DNA of 64,000 nt from an uncultured Gemmiger sp. (GCA_944386225.1 CALXAH010000007.1:62001-126000), one strand, 5' to 3'. Positions 1 to 8,520 are shown, counted from the stretch's first letter. The notes: generated by a model from the letters alone, not told the origin. Program-made: numbers and translations.

Positions 1-1
1 G

Positions 2-586
2 GGCATGCTCTATTACTGCCCCCAGATCTGGGCCAGCGACAACACCGACGCGGACTGCCGCCTGGATATCCAGTACGGCACGGCCTTCGCCTATCCGGTG
101 GACTGCATCGGCGCCCATGTGAGCGCGGTGCCCAACCACCAGACCGGCCGGGTGCTGGACATGGAAAGCCGGTTTGCCGCGGCGCTGTTCGGCACCTTCG
201 GCTATGAGCTGGATCCCACCGCGCTGACCGAAGCGGAGAGCCAGGCCATTCCCGATCAGATCCGCCGGTTCCATGAATACGATTCGCTGATCCGGGAGGG
301 CGAGTATTACCGGTTCCTGCCGCCCACCTCCCCCGACCGGGACTGCTGCGCCGGCTTCATCGCCCCGGACAAGAGCCGGGCGCTGGTGGTGTACGTGCAG
401 CGGCGGCGCACCCCCAATACCCTGCCCAAATCCGTGCGGCTGCACGGGCTGGATCCGGCGCGGCTCTACGAACTGCCGGACGGCACGGTGCTCTCCGGCC
501 AGGCACTGGCCTGGGCCGGTCTGCCGGTGGGCGTGCTGGAACACGACGGCCAGGCCCGCATCTTCCTGCTGCAGGCACGGGAGTAA
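2..586 (+). CDS. alpha-galactosidase, GH36 family (3' part only)
   Basis: C-terminal portion of a GH36 alpha-galactosidase, which removes terminal alpha-1,6-galactose from melibiose, raffinose-type sugars and galactomannans in the cytoplasm. The frame is open to the left edge, so the first visible codon is internal. The motif PQIWASDNTDAD near the start matches the GH36 segment that carries the acid/base aspartate, followed by IQYGTAFAYP and SAVPNHQTGR, both typical of the family. The remaining part resembles the C-terminal beta-sandwich (YYRFLPP, then a VYVQRR strand). About 195 residues of an expected 700 are visible. It converges on the malQ operon, with a shared hairpin terminator between them. 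Family assignment is firm; exact substrate is not known. Confidence 0.9.
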   Translation, partial: GMLYYCPQIWASDNTDADCRLDIQYGTAFAYPVDCIGAHVSAVPNHQTGRVLDMESRFAAALFGTFGYELDPTALTEAESQAIPDQIRRFHEYDSLIREGEYYRFLPPTSPDRDCCAGFIAPDKSRALVVYVQRRRTPNTLPKSVRLHGLDPARLYELPDGTVLSGQALAWAGLPVGVLEHDGQARIFLLQARE

Positions 587-612
587 TCCGTGACTCCCTT
601 TTCTCTGATGCA

Positions 613-650
613 AACAGCCCCGGAAACGCAAGAGCGTTTCCGGGGCTGTT
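613..650. terminator. bidirectional rho-independent terminator between galactosidase gene and malQ
   Basis: A perfect 17-bp stem (613-629 with 634-650) closes a 4-nt AAGA loop. A TTTTTG run follows on the plus strand and a shorter TTTG on the minus strand. It lies between two convergent genes and can stop transcription from both sides, best for the plus strand. Confidence 0.88.
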
Positions 651-662
651 TTTGTCTCATTT

Positions 663-2150
663 TCAGGTTTCGGGCAATCGGCCGTACTGTTCGGTTTCGG
701 CGCGCAGGGTATCGGCCAGCCGGTCGGTAAAGACGCCGGGGCGGCAGCGCCAGGTCCAGTTGTCCCCCATGGTGGAGGGGGTGTTGATCCGGGCTTCGCT
801 GCCCAGGCCCAGCAGGTCCTGCATCTGCATGATGGCCAGGTCGGCCACACTGCCCCAGGCGCTGCGCATCATGCCCCAGTGGTAGCCTTCGGCCTCGTTC
901 AGCCGCAGATAGGCGGTGGCGCGGGCCACATCCTCCCGGGGGGCGTGGGCCATCCAGCCCTGCACCGTGTCGTTGTCGTGGGTACCGGTATAGACCACGC
1001 AGTTGCGCGGATAGGTATGGGGCAGATAGCCGGAGCCGGTATCGCGGGAATCAAAGCCCAGTTCCAGCACCTTCATGCCGGGGAACCCCGTCTGTGCCAG
1101 GAGGGTGCGCACCGAGGGGGTCAGAAAGCCCAGATCCTCCGCGATGATGTTCTGGCGGCCCAACTGCCGTTCCACTTCCTTGAAGAAGTCGATGCCCGGG
1201 CCGGGGCGCCAGCGGCCGCTGCGGGCGTCCTGTGCCCCGTAGGGAATGGCGTAGTAGGAGTCAAAGCCGCGGAAATGGTCGATCCGCAGCACGTCGTAGA
1301 TGCGAAGCTGGAACGCGATCCGCCGCATCCACCAGGCATACCCGTCAGCCTTCATCCGCTCCCAGTCGAACAGCGGGTTGCCCCACAGCTGCCCGCCCGC
1401 CGCGAATCCGTCCGGCGGGCAGCCTGCCACCTCGATGGGCTGCAGGTTTTCGTCCAGCTGGAACTGAGCCGGATCGGCCCAGACGTCGGCGCTGTCCCCC
1501 GACACATAGAAGGGCAGGTCGCCGATGATCTGCACCCCCTGCCGGTTGGCGTAGGCCTTGAGCTTTTCCCACTGTTCAAAGAAGATGGCCTGCACGCAGC
1601 GCCAGAAGCGCACTTCCGGTTCCAGCTGCGCCCGGGCGTCGGCCAGGGCCTGGAGCTCACGGCGGCGCAGCGGAAGCGGCCAGTCGGTCCAGGGGGCGCC
1701 GCCGAACCGGTCTTTCAGCGCCATGAACAAAGCATAGTCTTCCAGCCAGGAAGCCTGTTCCCGGCAGAAATCCGCCAGCCGGGCCGGGCAGCGGCGCTCG
1801 TACCGCTTGGCGGCAATCCGCAGCACCGTATACCGGTTGCGGTAAAGCAGACCGTAGTCCACTTTTTCCGGGTCAGAGCCCCAGTCCAGGGTCTGGTACT
1901 CCCCCGGTTCCAGCAGGCCGGACCGGGCCAGCGTGTCCAGGTCGATCAGGTAGGGGTTTCCGGCAAAGGAGGAAAACGACTGATAGGGCGAATTGCCATA
2001 TCCGGTGGGACAGATGGGGAGGATCTGCCAGTAGGACTGCCCGGAACGATGCAGAAAATCCACAAATCCGCGGGCGGTGCACCCCATGGTGCCCACGCCC
2101 CAGGGCGAGGGCAGCGAGGTGACCGGCAGCAGAATTCCGGCGCTTCTCAT
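663..2150 (-). CDS. malQ: 4-alpha-glucanotransferase (amylomaltase, GH77)
   Basis: Transfers 1,4-alpha-glucan segments between maltodextrins, releasing glucose; a cytoplasmic enzyme of maltodextrin use. The protein has 495 residues, the normal size for the family. It begins MRSAGILLPVTSLPSPWG, the conserved GH77 N terminus. VLRIDHFRG (about residue 290) holds the catalytic nucleophile Asp, NIIAEDLG the acid/base Glu and THDNDTVQGW the transition-state Asp. I chose the ATG at 2150 over an in-frame start 36 nt upstream because AAAGGA sits about 10 nt before it and because the upstream residues do not belong to the family. It is the last gene of the transport operon and starts 7 nt after the LacI-type gene ends. 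Confidence 0.95.
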   Translation of the reverse strand: MRSAGILLPVTSLPSPWGVGTMGCTARGFVDFLHRSGQSYWQILPICPTGYGNSPYQSFSSFAGNPYLIDLDTLARSGLLEPGEYQTLDWGSDPEKVDYGLLYRNRYTVLRIAAKRYERRCPARLADFCREQASWLEDYALFMALKDRFGGAPWTDWPLPLRRRELQALADARAQLEPEVRFWRCVQAIFFEQWEKLKAYANRQGVQIIGDLPFYVSGDSADVWADPAQFQLDENLQPIEVAGCPPDGFAAGGQLWGNPLFDWERMKADGYAWWMRRIAFQLRIYDVLRIDHFRGFDSYYAIPYGAQDARSGRWRPGPGIDFFKEVERQLGRQNIIAEDLGFLTPSVRTLLAQTGFPGMKVLELGFDSRDTGSGYLPHTYPRNCVVYTGTHDNDTVQGWMAHAPREDVARATAYLRLNEAEGYHWGMMRSAWGSVADLAIMQMQDLLGLGSEARINTPSTMGDNWTWRCRPGVFTDRLADTLRAETEQYGRLPET

Positions 2151-2157
2151 ACAGGAT

Positions 2158-3189
2158 TCATCCTTTCTGTGGCAAGTGTGAACCATTCAGCGCCAGCACG
2201 CTCTCCTGTTCCAGCAGCTGGAACGGGATGATCTCGTGCACCGGCGCGATGTCATAATGCAGGCTTTTCAGCAGCGTGCTTACCCCCCGGGCGGCCAGCT
2301 GTTCGGTATTCTGGCGCACGGTGGTCAGGCGGGGAACGCTGTACCGAGCCCACAGGATACCGTCGTAGCCGATCAGGGAAATGTCCTCCGGTACCCGCAG
2401 GCCCAGATCCCGCACCGCGCGCATCGCGCCGGAGGCAATCACGTCGCCCATGCAGAAGATCGCCGTTATATCCGGCTGGCGCTGCAGCAGCCGTTTGGCC
2501 GCCGCATAGCCGTCCGGCAGCGAGAACCGGCAGGGCTCGTACTGGGTTTCCAGCGAGACGGTCAGCCCGTGACGCTCCATCGCTTCACGGGCGCCGCGGA
2601 TACGGCGGAAGCTGATCTGTTCGCCGGACAGATTGCCGCCCAGCAGGCCGATGCGGGTATGCCCGCGGGAGACCAGATAGTCCACCACGCAGGCGGCCGC
2701 GGCCGAATCGTCGGTGGTAAAGCTGGAAAGGTTGGCAAACCCCAGCTGGGCCGCGCTGTTGGTAAGCAGCACGCTGGGCACCGAAATCTGGTCGAACCGG
2801 CCGCGGAACAGCTCCAGGTCGCCGCCCAGGAAGATCAGCCCCTTGGGACGGCGCAGACGGCACAGCTGGATGGCATAGGTCACCTCGTCCGCGTCCTCGT
2901 CCAGGTAGGCAACAAACACTTCCTCACCGCTGTCCAGCAGCAGGGACTGCACCCGTTCCAGCAGATCGGCGAACAGCATGTTCTGGGTACCTTTGACCAG
3001 CACGGTCACCGAGGAGAGGGTCTGGGATTTGAGATGCCGCGCGTTGGAGTTTGGCTCAAAGCCATACTGACGCACCACGGCCATAACACGCTCCCGGGCT
3101 GCGTCGCTCACGTCGGGGTGATGGTTCAGCACCCGCGACACGGTGCCCACGCCGTATCCGGACAGGCGGGCGATGTCTTTGATGGTCAT
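2158..3189 (-). CDS. LacI/GalR-family transcriptional regulator of the sugar operon
   Basis: 343-residue repressor. Residues 1-46 (MTIKDIARLSGYGVGTVSRVL...) form the LacI-type helix-turn-helix and hinge; the rest is the periplasmic-binding-protein-like effector domain, with motifs such as LLGG, CMGDVIASGAMRA and ISLIGYDG. The ATG at 3189 is preceded by AAGGAG; the longer frame upstream is not part of the family. It lies inside the operon, between the second permease gene and malQ, so it is probably autoregulated through the two CG-centred palindromes at 6377-6399. The inducer is likely a maltooligosaccharide or related sugar (inference from the neighbouring amylomaltase). Confidence 0.92.
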   Translation of the reverse strand: MTIKDIARLSGYGVGTVSRVLNHHPDVSDAARERVMAVVRQYGFEPNSNARHLKSQTLSSVTVLVKGTQNMLFADLLERVQSLLLDSGEEVFVAYLDEDADEVTYAIQLCRLRRPKGLIFLGGDLELFRGRFDQISVPSVLLTNSAAQLGFANLSSFTTDDSAAAACVVDYLVSRGHTRIGLLGGNLSGEQISFRRIRGAREAMERHGLTVSLETQYEPCRFSLPDGYAAAKRLLQRQPDITAIFCMGDVIASGAMRAVRDLGLRVPEDISLIGYDGILWARYSVPRLTTVRQNTEQLAARGVSTLLKSLHYDIAPVHEIIPFQLLEQESVLALNGSHLPQKG

Positions 3190-3226
3190 TGGCGGCACGC
3201 TCCTTGCATGGATTTTCTGTTCTATT

Positions 3227-4066
3227 TTACCCCTTAACCGCGCCGGCGGCAACACCCTTGATGATGTGCTTCTGGCAGGCCAGGTAGAAAATGACCACCG
3301 GAATGATCGCCATGATCAGCGCGGCCATGATGGCGCCCATGTCGACCCGCCCGTAGGAGCCTTTCATATACTGAATGATGATGGAGATGGTTTTGTAGTT
3401 CTTGATGTCCAGGGTCAGGTAGGGCAGCAGGAAGTCGTTCCAGATCCACATGGTTTCCAGGATGCCCACCGAGATGTAGGTGGGCTGCATGATGGGCAGC
3501 ACCACCGAGAAGAACATCCGCAGCGGCGAACAGCCGTCGATCAGGGCGGCTTCCTCGATCTCGATGGGGATGGACTTGACGAAGCCGCAGAACATGAACA
3601 CCGCCAGACCGGCGCCGAAGCCCAGGTAGATGATGATCAGGCCCCAGGGGGTGCCCAGGCCCAGCCGGTCGGTGACCAGCGACAGGGTGAACATGACCAT
3701 CTGGAAGGGCACCACCATAGAGAATACGCACAGCAGGTAGATCAGGCGGGTGGCGGCGTTGTTCACCCGGGTGATGAACCAGGCGCACATGGAGGTGCAG
3801 AGCAGGATCACCAGCACGCTGCCCACCGTGACGAACACCGTCCAGCCCACCGCGTCCAGAAAACCGTACTGGTCGATGGCGGCGGTGTAGTTTTCCAGCC
3901 CGTTGAAGGTGCTCTCATTGGGCAGGGTGAAGGGCTGCAGGTTGATGAAGGATTTTTTCTTGAACGAGTTGAAAAGTACAATGAAGATCGGCAGGATGTA
4001 CACAACGCTGACAACGCTGAAGAACGCGGTGCCCAGCCATCCGGCAACAGATTTGCGCTGATTCAT
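3227..4066 (-). CDS. carbohydrate ABC transporter permease (MalG type)
   Basis: Inner-membrane subunit of a CUT1-type sugar importer, 279 residues with about six membrane segments. The first hydrophobic helix is at about residues 12-32. The cytoplasmic EAA loop is readable as EIEEAALIDGCSPLRMFFSVVLPIMQP, quoted here in two parts: EIEEAALIDGCS then PLRMFFSVVLPIMQP. It contacts the ATPase, which is not encoded here, so a shared MsmK-type ATPase elsewhere is likely. The ATG at 4066 has AAGGAGG 6-7 nt upstream and overlaps the stop of the preceding permease gene by 4 nt (ATGA), showing translational coupling. Confidence 0.93.
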   Translation of the reverse strand: MNQRKSVAGWLGTAFFSVVSVVYILPIFIVLFNSFKKKSFINLQPFTLPNESTFNGLENYTAAIDQYGFLDAVGWTVFVTVGSVLVILLCTSMCAWFITRVNNAATRLIYLLCVFSMVVPFQMVMFTLSLVTDRLGLGTPWGLIIIYLGFGAGLAVFMFCGFVKSIPIEIEEAALIDGCSPLRMFFSVVLPIMQPTYISVGILETMWIWNDFLLPYLTLDIKNYKTISIIIQYMKGSYGRVDMGAIMAALIMAIIPVVIFYLACQKHIIKGVAAGAVKG

Positions 4067-4905
4067 TGCTGTACCTCCTTCGAACGGGTCAGACGAAGCT
4101 GCACAAGGCCCAGAACTACAACCAGGATAAAGAACAGAACCGCTTTGGCCTGGCCGACGCCCTCCCAGCCGGTACGGCCGTAGAAGGTGTTGTAGATGTT
4201 CAGCGCCAGCAGTTCCGACATCTTGGCGGGTTCGCCGGCGGTCAGGGACAGGTTCTGATCAAACAGCTTGAAGCCGTTGACCATGGACAGGAAGGTGCAG
4301 ATGGTGATGGAGGGCATCATCATGGGGATAGTGACCTTGAACAGCCGCTGGCGGGCATTGGCGCCGTCGATGGCGGCGGCCTCCATCACGTCGCCGGGGA
4401 TGGCCTGCAGGCCGGCGATGTAGATGATCATCATGTAGCCGATCTGCTGCCAGGCCACCAGAATGACCAGACCCCAGAAGCCGTACCATTCGTTCAGGTT
4501 CAGGGTGGTGGAGAAGGGCGCCAGGATGCCGTTGAAGATCAGCTGCCAGATATAGCCCAGCACGATACCGCCGATCAGGTTGGGCATGAAGAACACGGTA
4601 CGGAACACGTTGGTGCCCCGCAGGTTCTGGGTAAGGGCCAGCGCGATCAGGAACGCCAGCACGTTGATAACGATCAGCGAGACAACGGCGAACGCGGCGG
4701 TATACCAGAACGCGTGGAGAAACACGGTATCCTGCAGCGCCTTGATGTAGTTGCTCAGGCCCACAAAGGTGGCGTCGGTAACGGTGGTAAATTCACAGAA
4801 CGACAGGCCAATGCCCATGATAAACGGCACGATAAAGCCGATCAGGAACGCCAGCATGGTGGGCAGCACAAAGATGGGGAAATAGCGCTTGATGGCTTTT
4901 TCCAC
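4063..4905 (-). CDS. carbohydrate ABC transporter permease (MalF type)
   Basis: Second permease of the CUT1 sugar importer, 280 residues. The first membrane helix follows a short basic N terminus (EKAIKRYFPIF). The EAA motif, VMEAAAIDGANARQRLFKVT, is in the C-terminal half. I place the start at a GTG at 4905, which has AAGGAGG nine nt upstream; the longer ATG frame begins with arginine-rich residues that do not fit. The gene follows the binding-protein gene by about 100 nt and overlaps the next permease by 4 nt. It works with the neighbouring permease and lipoprotein to import an oligosaccharide, probably a maltodextrin. Confidence 0.92.
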   Translation of the reverse strand: MEKAIKRYFPIFVLPTMLAFLIGFIVPFIMGIGLSFCEFTTVTDATFVGLSNYIKALQDTVFLHAFWYTAAFAVVSLIVINVLAFLIALALTQNLRGTNVFRTVFFMPNLIGGIVLGYIWQLIFNGILAPFSTTLNLNEWYGFWGLVILVAWQQIGYMMIIYIAGLQAIPGDVMEAAAIDGANARQRLFKVTIPMMMPSITICTFLSMVNGFKLFDQNLSLTAGEPAKMSELLALNIYNTFYGRTGWEGVGQAKAVLFFILVVVLGLVQLRLTRSKEVQQ

Positions 4906-5003
4906 GAGAAGCAGCCTCCTTTTTCTCTTGCAAACAAAACGGGACGGCGGGCGGGCAAGAGCGCCCGCCCGCCGTCTCACAGGGTATCTGCCGGTTGTGG
5001 GGA

Positions 5004-6335
5004 TCAGCCGTTGACAGCGGCGGCCTCGCTGGCCCAGCCGTCCACGAACGCGGTCACGACCGCATCCCAGTTGGCATCGGTCTGGTCAGCCGCGTAGCTG
5101 GTCAGGGCGGAGCCAACGCCGTTCTTCCACTCTTCCGAGGGGATGTAGTTGAAGTCCCAGGCCACAGAGTACTTGCCGGAAGCCACGGCCTCGTTCATCT
5201 TGTTGTTCAGAACGTTGGGGGTCTCCTTGGCGTTCTTGAAGGGGCAGATGAAGCCCATATCCTGCGCCATGGCGGTGGTGCCTTCCTCAGAGGTCACGCA
5301 CCAGTACATGAAGTCCAGGGTAGCCTTGATGTCTTCTTCGGAAGCCTTGGCATTGACGCACCAGTAGTTCTCGGTGCCGATGCACAGGCCCTGGTTTTCC
5401 TCGCCTTCCACGCCGATGTAGATGGGCAGGATATCCATGTTCTCGTCGCCCAGATCGGCGATGTTGGTGTACTCCCAGGTGCCGTTCTGATAGAACACGG
5501 CGGCGCCGGTCAGGAATTCGGCGGTGGCGTCGTCAGCGGTCTTGGCGGACAGCAGGGACGGCTCGCAGGTGGCGTTGTTGATGTACAGATCCCAGATCTG
5601 ACGGTAGTTGTCCAGATAGGTGCCCTTGATCTCGGCCGGGGTGCCTTCGTAGCCTTCATCCTCGAACTCGTAGTACAGAGGCATGTTGGCCAGATGGGTC
5701 TTGAAGCGCCAGTCGGAAGAACCGTCCATACCGGCGGAGGTGAAGGCGGAGAAGCCCAGCTCGTCCTTGCGGGCGGTGATGTCCTCGGCCACCTTCTTCA
5801 GGGACTCAAAATCGGTGATGTCGGCGGTGGTGTAGCCGGCTTCCTGCAGCAGGGCGGTGTTGACGATGATGCCGTAGCCCTCGTACACATAGGCCACACC
5901 GGCCAGCTTGTCGCCGTCCATCAGCTTGAAGTCGTCGCTGGTCAGCTCATTGGCAAAGTCGCTGCCGGTCAGATCGTAGCAGTAATCGCTCCAGCTGGCC
6001 AGACCCACAGGGCCGTTGACCTGGAACAGGGTGGGGGCGTCGGTCTTGGCCATCTCGGATTTCAGCATGGTTTCGTAGTTGCCGCTGGCCGCGGTGACCA
6101 CGGTGACCGGCACGCCGGTCTGCTCGGTGTAGGTTTCCGCCAGGGCCTGCCACTGGGCGTCCGCCTCCGGCTTGAAGTTCAGGTAGTAGACCGAGCCGCC
6201 CGAAGCAGCCTCGCCGCCGGTGGAAGCGCCGCCGGTGGAACCAGCCTGCGAAGAAGAACCCGCGCTGCCGCAGCCGGCCAGCAGCGAGACGGACATGGCA
6301 GCCGCCAGGCCCAGAGCAAGAAGTTTACGTTTCAT
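5004..6335 (-). CDS. extracellular solute-binding lipoprotein of the sugar ABC transporter
   Basis: 443-residue substrate-binding protein, first gene of the sugar operon. It begins MKRKLLALGLAAAMSVSLLAGCG: a basic n-region, a hydrophobic core and the lipobox LLAGC, so it should be lipid-anchored at Cys after signal peptidase II cleavage. A Ser/Gly-rich linker (GSAGSSSQAGSTGG) leads to the bilobal SBP_bac_1 domain, with motifs such as FSAFTSAGMDGSSDWR and GAAVFYQNGTWEY. The ATG at 6335 is preceded by GGAGGG. The ligand is inferred to be a maltooligosaccharide from the amylomaltase at the end of the operon. An alpha-galactoside is an alternative because of the neighbouring GH36 gene. Confidence 0.93.
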   Translation of the reverse strand: MKRKLLALGLAAAMSVSLLAGCGSAGSSSQAGSTGGASTGGEAASGGSVYYLNFKPEADAQWQALAETYTEQTGVPVTVVTAASGNYETMLKSEMAKTDAPTLFQVNGPVGLASWSDYCYDLTGSDFANELTSDDFKLMDGDKLAGVAYVYEGYGIIVNTALLQEAGYTTADITDFESLKKVAEDITARKDELGFSAFTSAGMDGSSDWRFKTHLANMPLYYEFEDEGYEGTPAEIKGTYLDNYRQIWDLYINNATCEPSLLSAKTADDATAEFLTGAAVFYQNGTWEYTNIADLGDENMDILPIYIGVEGEENQGLCIGTENYWCVNAKASEEDIKATLDFMYWCVTSEEGTTAMAQDMGFICPFKNAKETPNVLNNKMNEAVASGKYSVAWDFNYIPSEEWKNGVGSALTSYAADQTDANWDAVVTAFVDGWASEAAAVNG

Positions 6336-6376
6336 TGTGTATTTCCCTCCTGATTGTGAGTGTTTCCGTTTGTTCG

Positions 6377-6399
6377 GAAACGTTTCTGGAAACGTTTCC
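6377..6399 (-). promoter_or_regulatory. tandem LacI-family operators in front of the sugar operon
   Basis: Two adjacent copies of the CG-centred palindrome GGAAACGTTTC(C), at 6377-6387 and 6388-6399, lie immediately downstream of the predicted minus-strand -10 box. A CG-centred AAACGTTT core is the usual form of a LacI/GalR-family operator. Binding here would block the start site. The in-operon LacI-type regulator is the likely ligand; CcpA at a cre-like site is an alternative. Confidence 0.75.
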
Positions 6400-6412
6400 G
6401 TTTGACAATGCC

Positions 6413-6441
6413 AGTGTAACCCTTTTTCCGCCAACAGTCAA
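6413..6441 (-). promoter_or_regulatory. sigma-A promoter of the sugar-transport operon
   Basis: Read on the minus strand: TTGACT (6436-6441), 17-bp spacer, TACACT (6413-6418). The start point would fall near 6406, next to the tandem operators and about 70 nt before the lipoprotein start codon. Confidence 0.75.
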
Positions 6442-6541
6442 GAAGAAAAACGGGTTTGTCAATAAATTTGTTCAATGTGTTGATGTTTTTTTGTTTTGTT
6501 TGTTCAATCAGACTATGGTTTTGCGGTTGGCTTCCGGGCAA

Positions 6542-6580
6542 AAAGGCCCGCGGAACCTTTTGAGGGTTCCGCGGGCCTTT
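6542..6580 (-). terminator. rho-independent terminator of the DUF4364 gene
   Basis: A 16-bp perfect stem (6542-6557 with 6565-6580) with a 7-nt loop is followed on the minus strand by TTTTT. It lies just past the DUF4364 stop codon and insulates the sugar operon from read-through. Confidence 0.88.
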
Positions 6581-6591
6581 GGCGGTATGGT

Positions 6592-7164
6592 TCAGTTCTT
6601 GCCCTCCCGGGTGAGGGCATCCATCAGCAGGGCAAAAATCTCGCTGCCCTGCTCGATAAAACGGTGCTTGACCGCTTCGGCGGTGAGGGGGTCGGGCATT
6701 TCCAGCTGCAGCCGGAACACCTCGCTGCCCAGATCCTCGATGCGGCAGTCCACCAGATACCGGCCGTTCTCGGCGGTGACGGTGGCTTTGTGCTGGGCCG
6801 CCTTGCGCAGCCAGGTCTGGGCCCGGATCACCGCCCGGGCCGCGCTTTCCCGCACGCTGCGGGGCAGATCGTAGGCCAGAGTGTCCGCCACGGTGGAGCC
6901 TTTGTCGGTTACCCGGTAGCGGCCGTCCTCCAGCCGGATCATCCCCTGCTGTTCCAGGTCGCCCAGGCCGCCGGCCAGTTCAAAATAATTCACCAGTTCC
7001 TCACTGAGAAGGGCGTTCTCCAGTTCCTGCCGGGTCAGGGGCGCGGCGGTCTTGGCGGCGGTTTTGATCAGGTAGCACAGCAGGATCCGCACCTCCATCG
7101 TGCTGGTCAGCCCGCCGGGCTTGACCCCGCCGGTAAACGCGTCGTTATGGCCCATCCTGTTCAC
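6592..7164 (-). CDS. DUF4364 family protein
   Basis: 190-residue protein that I recognise as DUF4364, a Clostridia family of unknown function with a winged-helix-like N-terminal half (VRILLCYLIKTAAK, then LEQQGMIRLEDGRYRVTDKG) and a C-terminal alpha/beta half. A DNA-binding or regulatory role is plausible from the wHTH-like start, but not demonstrated. The start is a GTG at 7164, with AGGAG 7 nt upstream; an ATG three codons later is the alternative. It has a good promoter just upstream and a strong terminator downstream, so it is probably monocistronic, although the S1-domain gene ends only 57 nt upstream. Confidence 0.8.
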   Translation of the reverse strand: MNRMGHNDAFTGGVKPGGLTSTMEVRILLCYLIKTAAKTAAPLTRQELENALLSEELVNYFELAGGLGDLEQQGMIRLEDGRYRVTDKGSTVADTLAYDLPRSVRESAARAVIRAQTWLRKAAQHKATVTAENGRYLVDCRIEDLGSEVFRLQLEMPDPLTAEAVKHRFIEQGSEIFALLMDALTREGKN

Positions 7165-7199
7165 GTCCTTTCTCCTGGGGCAAACGTATCCTGCCTTTT

Positions 7200-7227
7200 A
7201 TTATACCAAAATTTGCGCAACTTACAA
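7200..7227 (-). promoter_or_regulatory. promoter of the DUF4364 gene
   Basis: Minus strand: TTGTAA (7222-7227), 16-bp spacer, TATAAT (7200-7205). The -35 box overlaps the TAA stop of the S1-domain gene. Confidence 0.6.
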
Positions 7228-8151
7228 GGCCGCGGCCGGCTGACGGAAAACCGTCTCCACCTGTTTGCGGCTGCCGGGGGTGGAGTATACCCAGCGCCGG
7301 ATGATCCCCTCCCGCACAAAATACCGGGGCTCAAACCGGATATCACTGCGCAGGCTCCGGTTGACCACCACCAGCTTGATCTTCATTTTATCCGGCAGGA
7401 TACTTTTAATATACACGCTTACCGCCTGGCCCGGCTGCAGTCCTTCGCAGTGTTCCGCCAGCCCGGCCAGATTGGGGGCGATCTCGATGAACACGCCGTA
7501 GTCCTCCACGCTGCGCACGATGCCCACCACCGTTTCGCCCGGGTGGAAGCAATCCGCGTTTTCCTGCCAGGTGCCCATGAGCTCCCGCAGGGTCAGCACC
7601 AGACGGCCCTGCTCATCCCGGTTCTTTACCGCGCACAGCAGCTGCTGTCCCACCCGTACCCGGTCCGCCGGGCTGCCGATCCGGGAGACCGACAAGCAAT
7701 CAATGGGCAGCAGCGCGCTGATCCCGCAGCCCACGTCACAGAACGCCCCGAAGGGTTCCAGATGGGTCACGGTGCAGGGAATCACCTGACCGGCCTCCAG
7801 CCGGTCCAGGTATTCTTCCCGGCAGCGCCGCTGGGCACGGGCACGGCTCAGCGCCAGATAGGGACGGTCCTGCCCGTCCCGGCGCAGGCCCTCCACCACA
7901 AAACAGGTGGGCCGCCCCACCCGCACCAGCACCGCCACGTCCCGCACAAGACCCTCGGCGGCGCCGTCGGCACATTCTTCAAAGGGCATCAGCCCCGGCA
8001 TACCTGCCAGTTCAAACCGCAGCCGCCGCTCGTTGTCAAAGGCAAGGGCGGTACTCTGCAGCAGCTGCCCGGTGGCGGCCGCTGCCTCCAGCGCATACAG
8101 GCTCATGGTGTCGGCGGGGCGGCAAAGCCCCTCAGCCGGAAATTCCGTCAT
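7222..8151 (-). CDS. S1 RNA-binding domain protein (two S1 repeats)
   Basis: 309-residue protein. Residues about 140-208 (VIPCTVTHLEPFGAFCDVGC... VRVGQQLLCAVKNRDEQGRL) and about 220-278 (GETVVGIVRSVEDYGVFIEI...) are two S1 OB-fold repeats. The N-terminal 130 residues also look like a degenerate repeat of the kind seen in short Firmicutes ribosomal S1-like proteins. It is shorter than true S1, so an RNA-binding translation or RNA-turnover factor is the safest call. I place the start at the ATG at 8151 (AGGAGG 8 nt upstream). A far longer open frame continues upstream antisense to prfA, but has no ribosome site and is an artefact. The promoter is not obvious. Confidence 0.82.
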   Translation of the reverse strand: MTEFPAEGLCRPADTMSLYALEAAAATGQLLQSTALAFDNERRLRFELAGMPGLMPFEECADGAAEGLVRDVAVLVRVGRPTCFVVEGLRRDGQDRPYLALSRARAQRRCREEYLDRLEAGQVIPCTVTHLEPFGAFCDVGCGISALLPIDCLSVSRIGSPADRVRVGQQLLCAVKNRDEQGRLVLTLRELMGTWQENADCFHPGETVVGIVRSVEDYGVFIEIAPNLAGLAEHCEGLQPGQAVSVYIKSILPDKMKIKLVVVNRSLRSDIRFEPRYFVREGIIRRWVYSTPGSRKQVETVFRQPAAAL

Positions 8152-8267
8152 CAATTCTGTTCCTCCTTTTTTTCGGGTCCCGTCCCGGGGCCCGCCGCTG
8201 TTGTGCGCACCAGGGCGCTGGTACACTGTATGCGGCGGAATGCCGGGATATTTATCCGGTACTGTCT

Positions 8268-8295
8268 TTGCTTTTTTTCGCGTATAGGGTATAAT
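8268..8295 (+). promoter_or_regulatory. promoter of the DUF951-prfA operon
   Basis: TTGCTT (8268-8273), 16-bp spacer, TATAAT (8290-8295). The start point would be about 30 nt before the DUF951 start codon. Confidence 0.6.
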
Positions 8296-8331
8296 AAGAT
8301 GGATTGCAGCAAATTGCCGGGAGGTATAGAT

Positions 8332-8520
8332 ATGGATATCCAGGTAGGCGATACCATCCAGACCAAAAAGCCGCATCCCTGCGGGGCCAATACCTTTGCG
8401 GTGCTGCGGGTGGGAATGGACTTCCGCATCCGGTGCACCGGCTGCGGGCGGGAGATCATGCTGCCCCGCGCCCGCATTGAAAAGAACATCCGGGCGGTGC
8501 GCCGTCCCGGGCAGGCGTAG
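8332..8520 (+). CDS. DUF951 family protein (small zinc-ribbon-like)
   Basis: 62-residue protein matching DUF951, a small Firmicutes family of unknown role. It begins MDIQVGDTIQTKKPHPCG and has RCTGCGREIMLPR in the middle. The three cysteines (C17, C35, C38) with a nearby His (H15) could bind one metal; this is an inference. The ATG at 8332 has GGGAGG about 8 nt upstream and a TATAAT-type promoter further up. It is followed after 48 nt by prfA and is probably co-transcribed with it. In related genomes DUF951 proteins usually lie beside translation or chromosome-partition genes. Confidence 0.85.
   Translation: MDIQVGDTIQTKKPHPCGANTFAVLRVGMDFRIRCTGCGREIMLPRARIEKNIRAVRRPGQA

Noticed and set aside
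8244-8260. Near-palindrome CCGGGATATTTATCCGG upstream of DUF951
   Set aside because: Only the outer four base pairs are symmetric; no matching copies.
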